A DNA stretch of 12,077 nucleotides from CANLBN01 sp047634655 (GTDB lineage: Bacteria; Pseudomonadota; Gammaproteobacteria; Pseudomonadales; Cellvibrionaceae). The notes beneath the pieces were generated by a model that searched no databases, was not told the origin of the DNA, and saw nothing but the letters and a program-made list of their open reading frames with translations. Made by a program: the position numbers and the translations under genes. The DNA lies in contig JBLIHY010000068.1 of assembly GCA_047634655.1 (NCBI GenBank), forward strand, positions 1 to 12,077, read 5' to 3'. This document shows, one piece after another, positions 1 to 6,498 of this stretch (its first letter is position 1; each line of letters starts with the position of its first letter).

Positions 1-254
1 ATGTGGCTGTTCCACTTATCGTCGTTGAGATCGATGCTGGAAGTTTGAATGATAACCTCAACACTCGCCTGCTCAACATTATCGGGGTCAAAACTGAAGC
101 CTCCCTCGAAGCCAGTGAATGCGCCTGTGGATGTGCTAAAACCCAAGTGATCGACGTTGAAAAATATTTGTGTGTGCGTCTTGTCGAAAAGGTAGTCGGC
201 AGCAAATAGCGGTGAACCAAAAACCATTAGTAAAACCAGTAACAAGTGCTTCAT
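1..254 (-). CDS. YceI-family periplasmic protein, 5' part (runs off left edge)
   Basis: The frame opens at an ATG at 254 and is still open at base 1, so 84 complete codons of a protein usually near 190 residues are visible. It starts MKHLLLVLLMVFGSPLFAAD, a Sec signal peptide with a likely cut after FAA. Mature residues then follow the YceI beta-barrel pattern: Y-x-F-D-K-T-H-T near residues 21-28, the VDHLGFST segment near 34-41, G-x-F-x-G-F-x-G-G-F near 44-53, and a DLNDDKWNSH segment at the visible end. YceI proteins are periplasmic lipocalin-like barrels that bind isoprenoid-type lipids, and some respond to pH or stress. A strong ribosome site (GGAGG, 9 nt before the ATG) fixes the start. 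It has its own upstream region and is not obviously in an operon with ridA. The family assignment is firm; the ligand cannot be read from the sequence. Confidence 0.88.
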   Translation of the reverse strand, partial: MKHLLLVLLMVFGSPLFAADYLFDKTHTQIFFNVDHLGFSTSTGAFTGFEGGFSFDPDNVEQASVEVIIQTSSIDLNDDKWNSH

Positions 255-291
255 GTGTATACGCCTCCGAAAAATGAATTTCATAGTGGTT

Positions 292-313
292 ATTGTACCT
301 CTGAATGACAGAG
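292..313 (-). promoter_or_regulatory. Possible promoter of the YceI gene
   Basis: Reading the minus strand, TACAAT (297 to 292) is one base from the -10 consensus and lies about 38 nt before the YceI ATG. No good -35 box stands 16-18 nt upstream. The spacer instead holds a short inverted repeat, CTCTG/CAGAG (299-303 and 309-313), which could be an operator or chance. The assignment is tentative. Confidence 0.35.
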
Positions 314-334
314 TTTCCGTTTTTGTCTTTAGTG

Positions 335-354
335 AAAAAGCTGATCCAATCAGC
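335..354 (-). terminator. Small rho-independent terminator-like hairpin
   Basis: On the minus strand a perfect 6-bp stem GCTGAT/ATCAGC with a TGG loop is followed directly by five T residues. It would stop leftward transcription just before the YceI promoter region. The stem is short with a three-base loop, so it is marginal. The nearest upstream minus-strand gene, ridA, ends almost 490 nt away. Confidence 0.45.
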
Positions 355-840
355 ACAAGGTCGTTCAAGACAAAAAATAAATTCTTAAAGCCTGCTGTGG
401 GTTCACTCCCGGCCCAGTCATAGCGTTCTTCACACAAACAAACTACGCTGTCGTTGGAGGCTGCTATACCAATAAATACAAGCCTCTTTCCTGGACAAGG
501 TAACCCTTACAAATACGAAGAAATGTAGTCACGGCATGTAACGGCAATATTTCGTGTTCGCTAACATCACATACCTTTTACTATTTGCAGAGGAAAGTTG
601 CAGGTGATACTGTCAAGCGATGAATATAAAACCAATCCTACTGTGGCAAAAGCGCGGGTTATCGGTACAGGATTACTCATATTGGTTGGCGCAAAACATG
701 GCATTTTATAGACCGCCTATTGCGATCTATAGAGGCCTCAGTGATCGCTTGCGAGAAATCGCGATCACATCCACGGTGGTCGGCAGCACAAAGATTGTGC
801 GTCGCGATCCGATTTTATTTGGCAGTGCAATGGAACTGCA
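355..840. other. Gene-poor intergenic stretch between YceI gene and ridA
   Basis: No convincing gene was found on either strand. A plus-strand frame of 74 codons (620-844) resembles nothing recognised, has no ribosome site and overlaps the last bases of ridA tail to tail. A 35-codon GTG-started frame (604-711) does have AGGA at suitable spacing, but the product is unrecognisable. A loose inverted repeat GAGGCT/AGCCTC lies at 457-486 with an 18-nt loop. The stretch may be decayed sequence or hold an unrecognised small RNA; nothing here decides between these. Confidence 0.5.
741..768. repeat. 8-bp perfect inverted repeat, GTGATCGC/GCGATCAC
   Basis: Arms at 741-748 and 761-768 are exact reverse complements around a 12-nt loop. 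No T-run follows on either strand, so it is not a terminator. It could be an operator or a structural element; it sits about 75 nt beyond the ridA stop codon. Confidence 0.5.
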
Positions 841-1224
841 CTAAATCACCATAATACCATCGGCCTCTACCACTGCGCCTTTCGGTAATTCTTTGACACC
901 AACTGCTGCGCGAGCGGGATAAGGTTTCTGAAAGTATTCCTTCATGACCTGGTTGACCACAGCGAAATTATTAATATCAGTCAGATAAACATTGAGTTTT
1001 ACAATGTCTGCCAAACTGCCATTAGCGGCATCGCAAACCGCCTGTAAGTTTTTGAACACTCGGTGAATTTGCGCAGAAAAATCTCCCTCAACCAGAGTCA
1101 TCGTATCCGGATCTAAGGGTATCTGACCGGACAGATAAACAACGGAATGGGCTTTTACCGCCTGGGAATAGGTACCAATCGCTTCCGGGGCATTGTCAGT
1201 TGAAATGATGGCTTTATTTGTCAT
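841..1224 (-). CDS. ridA: RidA/YjgF/YER057c-family 2-iminobutanoate/2-iminopropanoate deaminase
   Basis: This 127-residue protein has the full length and pattern of RidA. Members hydrolyse reactive enamine/imine intermediates such as 2-aminoacrylate, made by PLP enzymes like threonine dehydratase, and so protect other PLP enzymes in the cytoplasm; they work as trimers. The signature runs from A13-P-E-A-I-G-T-Y-S-Q through V29-Y-L-S-G-Q to the C-terminal block P101-Y-P-A-R-A-A-V-G-V, E112-L-P-K-G-A, V119-E-A. Arg105, which binds the substrate carboxylate, and Glu120 are both present at the canonical numbering. The start is the ATG at 1224; no strong ribosome site precedes it. The 285 nt between it and hemB holds no gene or clear terminator. 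The catalytic family is well supported; the exact physiological substrate is inferred from the family. Confidence 0.95.
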   Translation of the reverse strand: MTNKAIISTDNAPEAIGTYSQAVKAHSVVYLSGQIPLDPDTMTLVEGDFSAQIHRVFKNLQAVCDAANGSLADIVKLNVYLTDINNFAVVNQVMKEYFQKPYPARAAVGVKELPKGAVVEADGIMVI

Positions 1225-1509
1225 AGATAAATCACTATTTATTAGACTTGGTTGGCGAATTACTGATCTCGGCGAACGGTTAGCTCATCGGTTCAGTAGT
1301 TGTAAGGTTGATAGGCTAACGTGGTTGCGTGTCGGTTCAGTCTTGTATTTTTTCAACGATCCCTTCGATAAACACAGTTCTTAAGCTCGTCTTTCAGACA
1401 ATATACGTTAACAAAGTTACCACTGGCTTTACAGTAGGTGTAGATAAATGGAACGAGCTATCGCACACAAACTGCTCTCGTCGATAACCCCGGCCGGCAG
1501 GCGAATATT

Positions 1510-2511
1510 TTAATAACTGGCGCCCGCCAACTGTTCGGCGGCCTCCAAGGCAAAATAAGTGAGAATCGCATCGGCGCCGGAACGCTTGATGGCGAGCAGC
1601 GATTCCTGGATAACGGACTCACTTAATATCTGTTGCCGAATAGCAAAGGCATGCATAGCGTATTCGCCACTGACCTGATAAGCAAAGGTGGGAAGCTTAT
1701 ATTTTTGCTTTACCTGCCAAACGATATCCAGATACGGCATCGCCGGCTTAACCATCACCATATCGGCGCCTTCGCTGATATCCATTTGCACTTCGTGCAA
1801 GGCTTCATTGGTATTGGCGGGGTCCATCTGATAAGTCATCTTGTTGCCCTTCCCCAACGCATTGATGGAGCCAACCGCATCGCGAAAAGGCCCGTAATAG
1901 GACGAGGCGTATTTGGCGGAGTACGCCAAAATCTGGGTATCGATAAACTCGGCGTTATCTAGTTCCGCACGAATAGCTCCTACTCGACCGTCCATCATAT
2001 CCGAGGGTGCAATAACGTCGGAACCGGCTTCCGCACAGACCAGCGCCTGTTTTTTCAGTGCTTCAACAGTGACGTCGTTAAGCACATAGCCCTCGTCACT
2101 AACAATGCCGTCCTGACCGTGGGTCGTGTAGGGATCCAGCGCCGCGTCAGTTATCACCCCCAACTCCGGTATGGCCTGTTTGAGATGGCGCACTGCGCGA
2201 CAAATTAAATTGTTGGGGTTGAAGGCTTCGTGGCCGTCCAGACTGCGAACGGAGGCATCGACGTTGGGGAACAGTGCAATCGCGGGAATGCCAAGTTTAG
2301 CGGCTTTTTCCGCTTCTTTGAGCAATTCGTCGATGGAGTAACGCTCGATCCCTGGCATGCTATCGACGGCAATGCGCTGCTTCCGGCCCTCGACGACAAA
2401 CATGGGATAAATGAGATCGTCCACGGAAAGACGGGTCTCGCGAACCAAGCGCCGGGAAAAATCGTGATAACGGTTGCGGCGCAAACGGCACGCGGGAAAT
2501 TCTCGAAGCAT
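1510..2511 (-). CDS. hemB: 5-aminolevulinate dehydratase (porphobilinogen synthase)
   Basis: A 333-residue HemB, the usual length. It condenses two molecules of 5-aminolevulinate to porphobilinogen, the second committed step of haem and tetrapyrrole synthesis, in the cytoplasm as an octamer. The two Schiff-base lysines are visible: K200 in YSAKYASSYYGPFRDA and K255 in MVMVKPAMPYLD. The metal region at 120-135 (TDAALDPYTTHGQDG) has Asp where zinc enzymes carry a Cys triad, so this is the Mg-dependent, Pseudomonas-like type. The N-terminal arm with RxRRNR and the YPMFVVEG segment are also typical. The ATG at 2511 has GCAGGG about 8 nt upstream. It follows tatC in the same direction with 172 nt between, but has its own promoter-like sequence. 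Confidence 0.97.
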   Translation of the reverse strand: MLREFPACRLRRNRYHDFSRRLVRETRLSVDDLIYPMFVVEGRKQRIAVDSMPGIERYSIDELLKEAEKAAKLGIPAIALFPNVDASVRSLDGHEAFNPNNLICRAVRHLKQAIPELGVITDAALDPYTTHGQDGIVSDEGYVLNDVTVEALKKQALVCAEAGSDVIAPSDMMDGRVGAIRAELDNAEFIDTQILAYSAKYASSYYGPFRDAVGSINALGKGNKMTYQMDPANTNEALHEVQMDISEGADMVMVKPAMPYLDIVWQVKQKYKLPTFAYQVSGEYAMHAFAIRQQILSESVIQESLLAIKRSGADAILTYFALEAAEQLAGASY

Positions 2512-2537
2512 GACAATGCCCTGCGTAAAAGCGGTGG

Positions 2538-2546
2538 ATTATAGCA
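2538..2546 (-). promoter_or_regulatory. Extended -10 promoter of hemB
   Basis: On the minus strand TGC-TATAAT gives a perfect -10 hexamer (2543 to 2538) preceded by the TGn extension (2546 to 2544). A start near 2531 would leave a leader of about 20 nt before the hemB ATG. There is no recognisable -35 box at 16-18 nt, as is usual for extended -10 promoters. Confidence 0.6.
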
Positions 2547-2683
2547 AACGCAGACCGCGCGCTCCCAGGATGTTTTTTAGATGGATTTATTGTGCCAGTA
2601 AAAACCTAGCCGGATATTGAATCATTAGTCAGAGTATTTTGAGCTTTAGGATTTTTACCTTATGTCAACAATTGGTAAATATC

Positions 2684-3415
2684 TTAGGTCTGATCGGGGG
2701 CTTTTTTCAGCAAGTACTTTCCGATAATCAAACCTGTTTCATAAAGTAGCCACATGGGGATAGCCAGTAATACTTGCGAAATAATATCCGGCGGCGTCAA
2801 TAGCATTCCTATAACAAAACACCCAACAATCACGTAAGGTCGGCAGCGCTCCAGTTGTTCGGGAGTAAGGGTTCCCAACCGAATTAATAAAACAATTGCC
2901 ACAGGGATTTCAAATACAATGCCGAAGGCGAAAAAGAGCTTCAAAACAAAATTCAAATAACTGGAAATATCGGTCATCACGGTAACGCCCTGGGGAGCCA
3001 TCGATGTGAAAAAATCGAAAACCAGAGGAAAAACTATAAAATAGCAAAAGGCAATGCCAATGTAGAACAACAAAACACTGGAGATAATCAGCGGTACGAT
3101 TAAGCGCTTTTCATTATCGTAGAGTCCAGGAGCCAAAAAAGCCCAGAATTGATACAAAACAATTGGCAGGGCCACCGCAAAAGCGACAAAAAACGTCAAC
3201 TTAAACGGCGTCAGGAAGGGAGTTGTCACATCTGTGGCGATCATAGAAGCTCCATCCGGCAAAAATGCCATCAATGGCTCAGCGACAAAAGTGTAAATTT
3301 CGTTGGCAAAGGGTAATAGAGCGACGAAAACCAGAGCTGTTGAGATCAGCACGATGGTTAGGCGATAGCGTAATTCGATCAAATGATTGACCAGTGTCGT
3401 GGTCTTTTCGGTCAT
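2684..3415 (-). CDS. tatC: Sec-independent (twin-arginine) translocase subunit TatC
   Basis: A 243-residue six-helix inner-membrane protein that receives folded proteins with RR signal peptides, together with TatB. Signature residues are visible: the N-terminal HLIELRYR (E14), the first periplasmic loop ending TPFLTP, APGLYDNEKR (E102), FGIVFEIPV (E169) and LTPPDIISQ (D210). These are the conserved TatC positions. The frame is open further upstream into tatB, but the ATG at 3415 gives the normal N-terminus; an earlier start would add about 33 atypical residues and overlap tatB. The start is 25 nt after the tatB stop with only a distant AGGA, which suggests translational coupling. It is the last gene of hisE-tatABC. 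Its Tat system is the likely exporter of CynA, encoded in the same window. Confidence 0.96.
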   Translation of the reverse strand: MTEKTTTLVNHLIELRYRLTIVLISTALVFVALLPFANEIYTFVAEPLMAFLPDGASMIATDVTTPFLTPFKLTFFVAFAVALPIVLYQFWAFLAPGLYDNEKRLIVPLIISSVLLFYIGIAFCYFIVFPLVFDFFTSMAPQGVTVMTDISSYLNFVLKLFFAFGIVFEIPVAIVLLIRLGTLTPEQLERCRPYVIVGCFVIGMLLTPPDIISQVLLAIPMWLLYETGLIIGKYLLKKAPDQT

Positions 3416-3440
3416 TGGAAAGGCAACTGTTATTCCTGGT

Positions 3441-3911
3441 TCAGGGCGCGCTTTCAGCCTTGGCCTGATCAGAGGCGCCTTCATTGGTAGACGCATTGCC
3501 TTTATCGACAGCATCGTTAATGGTATCTATTTCCCGGTTTTTGTTTTTGTGCTGACAATTGGGAGGATCGCTGTCAGTACTTTTATTCTGTTCCTGTTTT
3601 TTTTGTTCCTGGGCATCGAGATACTCGTCTTCAGTCCAGGGCATAGCGAGTTTGCCGTCGTAAATTTTTTGATCGATTTCCGACAAACCCGAATTTAACT
3701 TGCTGAGCTTTTGCATCACTTCCTCGTTGTGAAGTTGTCGGCGGATATCGTCGGCACCAATTTCACGTTCAATCTCAGTGCGGGCAGAATTAAAAGTGCG
3801 CTTAATACGGCCTATAGTCAGTGCAACGTTGCGAACCGCCTCGGGCATACGCTGGGGGCCAACGACCAATAAAGTAATGACCGATATCAGTAGGATTTCA
3901 AAAAAACCCAT
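3441..3911 (-). CDS. tatB: Twin-arginine translocase subunit TatB
   Basis: A 156-residue membrane-anchored partner of TatC in the Tat receptor complex. The N-terminus GFFEILLISVITLLVVGPQR has the TatB hallmarks: Glu5 in the short helix, the G-P-Q-R hinge (18-21) and then MPEAVRNVA, starting an amphipathic helix that runs to about residue 70. The remaining half is a hydrophilic, charged, low-complexity tail, normal for TatB and variable in sequence. It lacks the two or three residues (FDI) that often precede GF in other TatB proteins. Its ATG is 3 nt after the tatA stop, with AAGGA abutting it. TatA is the other similar protein, but the GPQR hinge and larger size separate them. Confidence 0.93.
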   Translation of the reverse strand: MGFFEILLISVITLLVVGPQRMPEAVRNVALTIGRIKRTFNSARTEIEREIGADDIRRQLHNEEVMQKLSKLNSGLSEIDQKIYDGKLAMPWTEDEYLDAQEQKKQEQNKSTDSDPPNCQHKNKNREIDTINDAVDKGNASTNEGASDQAKAESAP

Positions 3912-3914
3912 TCC

Positions 3915-4187
3915 TTAGTTTGATCCACCAGTTTTTTTATTACTTTCCGCCGTTTCTTTCCTAGTAATTACGGAAGCGGATTCATCTTTTACTTCAACGT
4001 CTTTAGTGTCGTCGTCCAATGCTTTTGTCTTGGCTTCTTCAGTGTCATCATTTAGCGCCTTCTTAAAGCCTTTGAAGGCACCACCGAGGTCTGAACCCAT
4101 GCCCTTTAATTTTTTTGTTCCGAACAAAAGCACCACTATTAACAATATGATTAATAAAGGGCCAATGCCAATACCGCCGATACCCAT
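3915..4187 (-). CDS. tatA: Twin-arginine translocase subunit TatA
   Basis: A 90-residue pore-forming Tat subunit with one N-terminal membrane helix (about residues 3-22, GGIGIGPLLIILLIVVLLF), the FGTKKL hinge (22-27) and the amphipathic helix GMGSDLGGAFKGFKKAL (29-45). The tail is acidic and lysine-rich, low in complexity. I place the start at the ATG at 4187. A GTG two codons earlier (4193) would extend the frame, but it overlaps the strong AGGAGG ribosome site, which is correctly placed only for the ATG. It starts 23 nt after the hisE stop and is followed by tatB at 3 nt, so hisE-tatA-tatB-tatC is one transcription unit. This matches a common gammaproteobacterial order. Confidence 0.95.
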   Translation of the reverse strand: MGIGGIGIGPLLIILLIVVLLFGTKKLKGMGSDLGGAFKGFKKALNDDTEEAKTKALDDDTKDVEVKDESASVITRKETAESNKKTGGSN

Positions 4188-4192
4188 GGGCA

Positions 4193-4198
4193 CCTCCT
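4193..4198 (-). promoter_or_regulatory. Ribosome binding site deciding the tatA start
   Basis: AGGAGG on the minus strand, 5 nt before the ATG at 4187. The alternative GTG start (4193 to 4191) shares its last base, so translation from the GTG is unlikely. Confidence 0.8.
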
Positions 4199-4210
4199 GA
4201 TAGATAATTA

Positions 4211-4537
4211 TTAACGTGCTGCTTTTTCTTCGATGCCGGAAAGACCAAGGCGACGGTCGAGCTCATCGAGAACGGATTGCAGATCCACATCTAGGTGAGA
4301 CAACATTACCATAGAGTGAAACCATAAATCCGCTGTTTCATAAATGAGCATTTCTTTATCGCCGCTGTGCTGGGCATCCTTTGCCGCCAATACAGTCTCC
4401 ATACATTCTTCACCGACCTTTTCGAGAATCTTGTTAAGCCCTTTAGTATGCAACTGTGCGACGTAGGACGTATCGGCTTCCCCCGAACGTTTTCGCTCTT
4501 GTAGAAGTCGATTTAATTGTTGCAGGACATCGGACAT
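4211..4537 (-). CDS. hisE: Phosphoribosyl-ATP pyrophosphatase
   Basis: A 108-residue stand-alone HisE that converts phosphoribosyl-ATP to phosphoribosyl-AMP and pyrophosphate in the second step of histidine biosynthesis. The MazG-like all-alpha fold shows in K36-I-L-E-K-V-G-E-E-C-M-E, with Glu43, Glu44 and Glu47 as likely metal ligands. The second half of the site is Y66-E-T-A-D-L-W-F-H-S, with Glu67 and Asp70. The length is standard for an unfused HisE. Its usual upstream partner hisI is not adjacent here; the cyn locus lies upstream instead. It shares a transcript with tatABC, a pairing found in Pseudomonas and relatives. The ribosome site is weak. A promoter-like TGC-TATTAT lies about 30 nt before the start. 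Confidence 0.95.
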   Translation of the reverse strand: MSDVLQQLNRLLQERKRSGEADTSYVAQLHTKGLNKILEKVGEECMETVLAAKDAQHSGDKEMLIYETADLWFHSMVMLSHLDVDLQSVLDELDRRLGLSGIEEKAAR

Positions 4538-4568
4538 GGAAAGATAATTTTGGCCTAATTAGAGCCAG

Positions 4569-4577
4569 ATAATAGCA
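4569..4577 (-). promoter_or_regulatory. Extended -10 promoter candidate for hisE-tatABC
   Basis: On the minus strand TGC-TATTAT (4577 to 4569) matches an extended -10 element with one mismatch in the hexamer. A start near 4562 would give a leader of about 25 nt. No -35 box is evident at 16-18 nt. It would let hisE-tatABC be transcribed independently of the cyn genes upstream. Confidence 0.45.
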
Positions 4578-4656
4578 TCAAATTCACTTGGCACTAGAGA
4601 ATTTGAACAGTTTATTGTTCGATGGGCCGCACCGCAGAACTGGTGCTGTGCTGAGA

Positions 4657-5067
4657 TTAAAGCCTGCGATCGGATTCGAGAATAGCAACGTCGTTGATAC
4701 TGGCTTCTCGCCGCTGCATCTGACCGTTGTCTGCAAATTCCCACTGCTCGTTGCCGTAGGAGCGAAACCACTGTCGGTTGCTGTCGTGCCACTCGTACTC
4801 AAATTTGGCGGAAATACGGTTACCTGTAAAACTCCAGAGCCACTTTTTTAATTTGTAGCCCTGTTCTTTTTCCCACTTGTGAGAGAGAAACTTTTTAATG
4901 GCATCGCGACCGGAAAAAAACTCGTCCCGGTTGCGCCATTGGCTATCTTCCGTATAGGCCAGACACGCCTTTTCCGGGTCCCGGGTATTCCAGGCGTCTT
5001 CCGCCGCCTGGACTTTCTGCCTGGCTGTCTCTTCCGTAAAAGGGGGTGGCGGTGGCTTGAGAGTCAC
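4657..5067 (-). CDS. DUF1348 / NTF2-like (SnoaL-fold) protein coupled to cynS
   Basis: A 136-residue cytoplasmic protein with the DUF1348 pattern: P7-P-P-F-T-x-E-T-A, A21-A-E-D-A-W-N-T-R-D-P-E-K, A37-Y-T-E-D-S-Q-W-R-N-R, G53-R-D-A-I, K63-W-E-K-E, W78-S-F-T-G-N-R-I, Y91-E-W-H-D, W100-F-R-S-Y-G-N-E-Q-W-E-F and A122-S-I-N-D. These are SnoaL/NTF2-like cone-fold proteins, a fold used by small-molecule enzymes, but DUF1348 has no settled function. From memory, relatives carry a further C-terminal segment of roughly 20 residues after the SINDVxIxESDR region. Here the frame stops soon after it, and the other two frames do not restore that tail, so the end may be altered. The start is a GTG only 5 nt after the cynS stop with a weak GGTAG site, pointing to translational coupling. 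A cyanate-related role is inferred from position only. Confidence 0.85.
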   Translation of the reverse strand: MTLKPPPPPFTEETARQKVQAAEDAWNTRDPEKACLAYTEDSQWRNRDEFFSGRDAIKKFLSHKWEKEQGYKLKKWLWSFTGNRISAKFEYEWHDSNRQWFRSYGNEQWEFADNGQMQRREASINDVAILESDRRL

Positions 5068-5072
5068 GATAA

Positions 5073-5513
5073 CTACCAGGCCTTGTAGGGTAGAAACTTA
5101 CCGTTAAGGGTAAGGATAACCCGGTCGCCTTTGGGGTTTTCCTCTTTGTCGACCTCCATAGTGAAATCAATGGCGCTCATGATGCCATCGCCAAATTTCT
5201 CTTGAATGACTTCTTTCAAAGTTTCACCGTAAACGCCCACCACTTCGTAGAGACGATAAACTAATGGATCCGTGGGTACCGCTTGGTCCCAAATTTTTGT
5301 GGGATAGTCTTCCATAGCAGTGGCCACCTCTGAGTCCAATCCCAGCATTTCGCAAATTTTGGCAGCCGCTTCGGGCGGTGTGCTGTTCATGCCCAGGCAG
5401 CAAGAGGTGATAAATACAGGCGACATACCTACGGCATCGGCAATCTCTTGCCAGCTTAACTTTTTGGCGGCTTTTGCGGCCATGACTACTTCAGTCATAT
5501 CAAGTTTGTACAT
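5073..5513 (-). CDS. cynS: Cyanate hydratase (cyanase)
   Basis: A 146-residue cyanase that converts cyanate and bicarbonate to carbamate, which breaks down to ammonia and CO2; the family forms a decamer in the cytoplasm. The N-terminal half is the HTH-like fold (KLSWQEIADAVGMSPVFIT, about 18-36). The C-terminal half holds the catalytic triad: Arg87 and Glu90 in YRLYEVVGVYG, and Ser113 in GIMSAIDFTM, matching R96, E99 and S122 of the E. coli enzyme with a constant offset of 9. The C-terminus KGDRVILTLNGKFLPYKAW is the usual ending. A good ribosome site (AGGAG, 7-8 nt before the ATG at 5513) supports the start. It is 40 nt downstream of cynD in the same operon. No carbonic anhydrase gene (cynT) accompanies it in this window. 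Confidence 0.97.
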   Translation of the reverse strand: MYKLDMTEVVMAAKAAKKLSWQEIADAVGMSPVFITSCCLGMNSTPPEAAAKICEMLGLDSEVATAMEDYPTKIWDQAVPTDPLVYRLYEVVGVYGETLKEVIQEKFGDGIMSAIDFTMEVDKEENPKGDRVILTLNGKFLPYKAW

Positions 5514-5553
5514 AACGTGCTCCTACTGTTGTTTAAGAGGTAGATAGATTGAA

Positions 5554-6423
5554 TCAAGCTGTGGGTTTAGCGACTCCTGCATTTTTCGCAGGGTTGACTT
5601 CTTTTGGATATTGATTGGGCTTGCAGGGTACATCGGCGAAACCCTCCGAACGGTTGACCAAGAAGTCTACTAAATAATTGCGGATTTTGTAGTAGCCTGG
5701 GTGATCGATAATAGTGCTGCGTTTACGTGGGCGGGGAATATCCACTATCACGGATTCGGCAATCTGTGCCTTGGGACCGTTTGACATCAGCAATATGCGA
5801 TCTGCCAGAAGAATAGCTTCATCGATATCGTGAGTGATCATAAAGATAGTCTGGTGAGTTTCATCCCAGATTTTGATCAGCTCCTCCTGGATTATTCCCC
5901 GCGTCAAAGCATCCAAGGCACCGAAGGGTTCATCTAGTAACAGCAGTTTGGGCTGAGTGGCGAAGGCTCGGGCGATACTGACGCGTTGTCGCATACCGCC
6001 GGAAAGTTCGGAGGGTTTCAGATTTTCCTTACCGCTCAGACCCACCAATTTAATGAATTTCAGGCAATGTTCACGGATTTGCTCTTTGCTCCATTTGGGC
6101 CATCGTGCACGGACACCAAAGTGGACGTTCTGCAGCACGGTTAACCAGGGCAACAGCGAGTAGTTTTGAAAAACGATGCCGCGATCGAGGCTAGGGCCAA
6201 CAACTTCGCGACCATCCATAATCACGGCGCCTTCGGTGGGCTCATCCAGACCAGCGAGCGCACCAAGAATGGTGGATTTACCACAACCAGAGTGACCGAT
6301 AATGCATACAAACTCACCTTTTTCGATGCCGAAATTGGCATTCTCAAAAATTGTCGTAGACGCTCCTCCCTTTACCGGATAGCGTTTGGCCATGTTTTCG
6401 ACGTTAACAAAGTGTTTAGACAT
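5554..6423 (-). CDS. cynD: ABC transporter ATPase for cyanate/nitrate-type anions
   Basis: A 289-residue ATP-binding subunit of the NrtD/CynD/SsuB class that powers import through CynB. Motifs in order: Walker A GHSGCGKST (43-51), Q-loop Gln86 in VFQNYSLLPW, signature LSGGMRQR (140-147), Walker B LLLLDEP (160-166) with D164 and E165, D-loop GALDALTR (168-175) and switch His198 in ITHDIDEA. The last 50 or so residues extend past the core with a proline-rich tail, as in many NrtD-like proteins. The assignment to cyanate rather than nitrate or taurine rests on cynS directly downstream and the sigma-54 activator upstream. The ATG at 6423 has no clear ribosome site. The 75-nt gap after cynB holds only an 11-codon frame of no evident meaning. 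Confidence 0.92.
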   Translation of the reverse strand: MSKHFVNVENMAKRYPVKGGASTTIFENANFGIEKGEFVCIIGHSGCGKSTILGALAGLDEPTEGAVIMDGREVVGPSLDRGIVFQNYSLLPWLTVLQNVHFGVRARWPKWSKEQIREHCLKFIKLVGLSGKENLKPSELSGGMRQRVSIARAFATQPKLLLLDEPFGALDALTRGIIQEELIKIWDETHQTIFMITHDIDEAILLADRILLMSNGPKAQIAESVIVDIPRPRKRSTIIDHPGYYKIRNYLVDFLVNRSEGFADVPCKPNQYPKEVNPAKNAGVAKPTA

Positions 6424-6498
6424 GAGATTTATTTTGCCCGATTCAGGTTTTGTGCCGAGTTAGAGGATGTTGCTGGCCTTATGAGGATTAAGCATGGC

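Noticed and set aside
3..209. Plus-strand open frame of 68 codons at the left edge
   Set aside because: It lies antisense to the well-supported YceI gene, which has a signal peptide, family motifs and a strong ribosome site.
391..420. Stretch with a TTCACTC segment resembling a tRNA T-loop
   Set aside because: The flanking bases do not form the 5-bp T-stem, and no acceptor stem or anticodon arm can be built around it.
620..844. Plus-strand 74-codon frame ending tail to tail with ridA
   Set aside because: No ribosome site, no recognisable product, and an in-frame stop just upstream of its ATG; kept only as part of the intergenic description.
2654..2679. Inverted repeat TTTACC/GGTAAA just after tatC
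   Set aside because: Loop of 14 nt, AT-rich stem and no T-run on the minus strand, so it is not a convincing terminator.
3416..3514. Upstream start for tatC at 3514, overlapping tatB
   Set aside because: Adds 33 residues without similarity to TatC; the ATG at 3415 gives the normal N-terminus before HLIELR.
4559..4802. Two other minus-strand frames overlapping the end of the DUF1348 gene, tested as a frameshifted C-terminus
   Set aside because: Neither resembles the tail I recall for DUF1348 proteins, so a simple frameshift is not supported.
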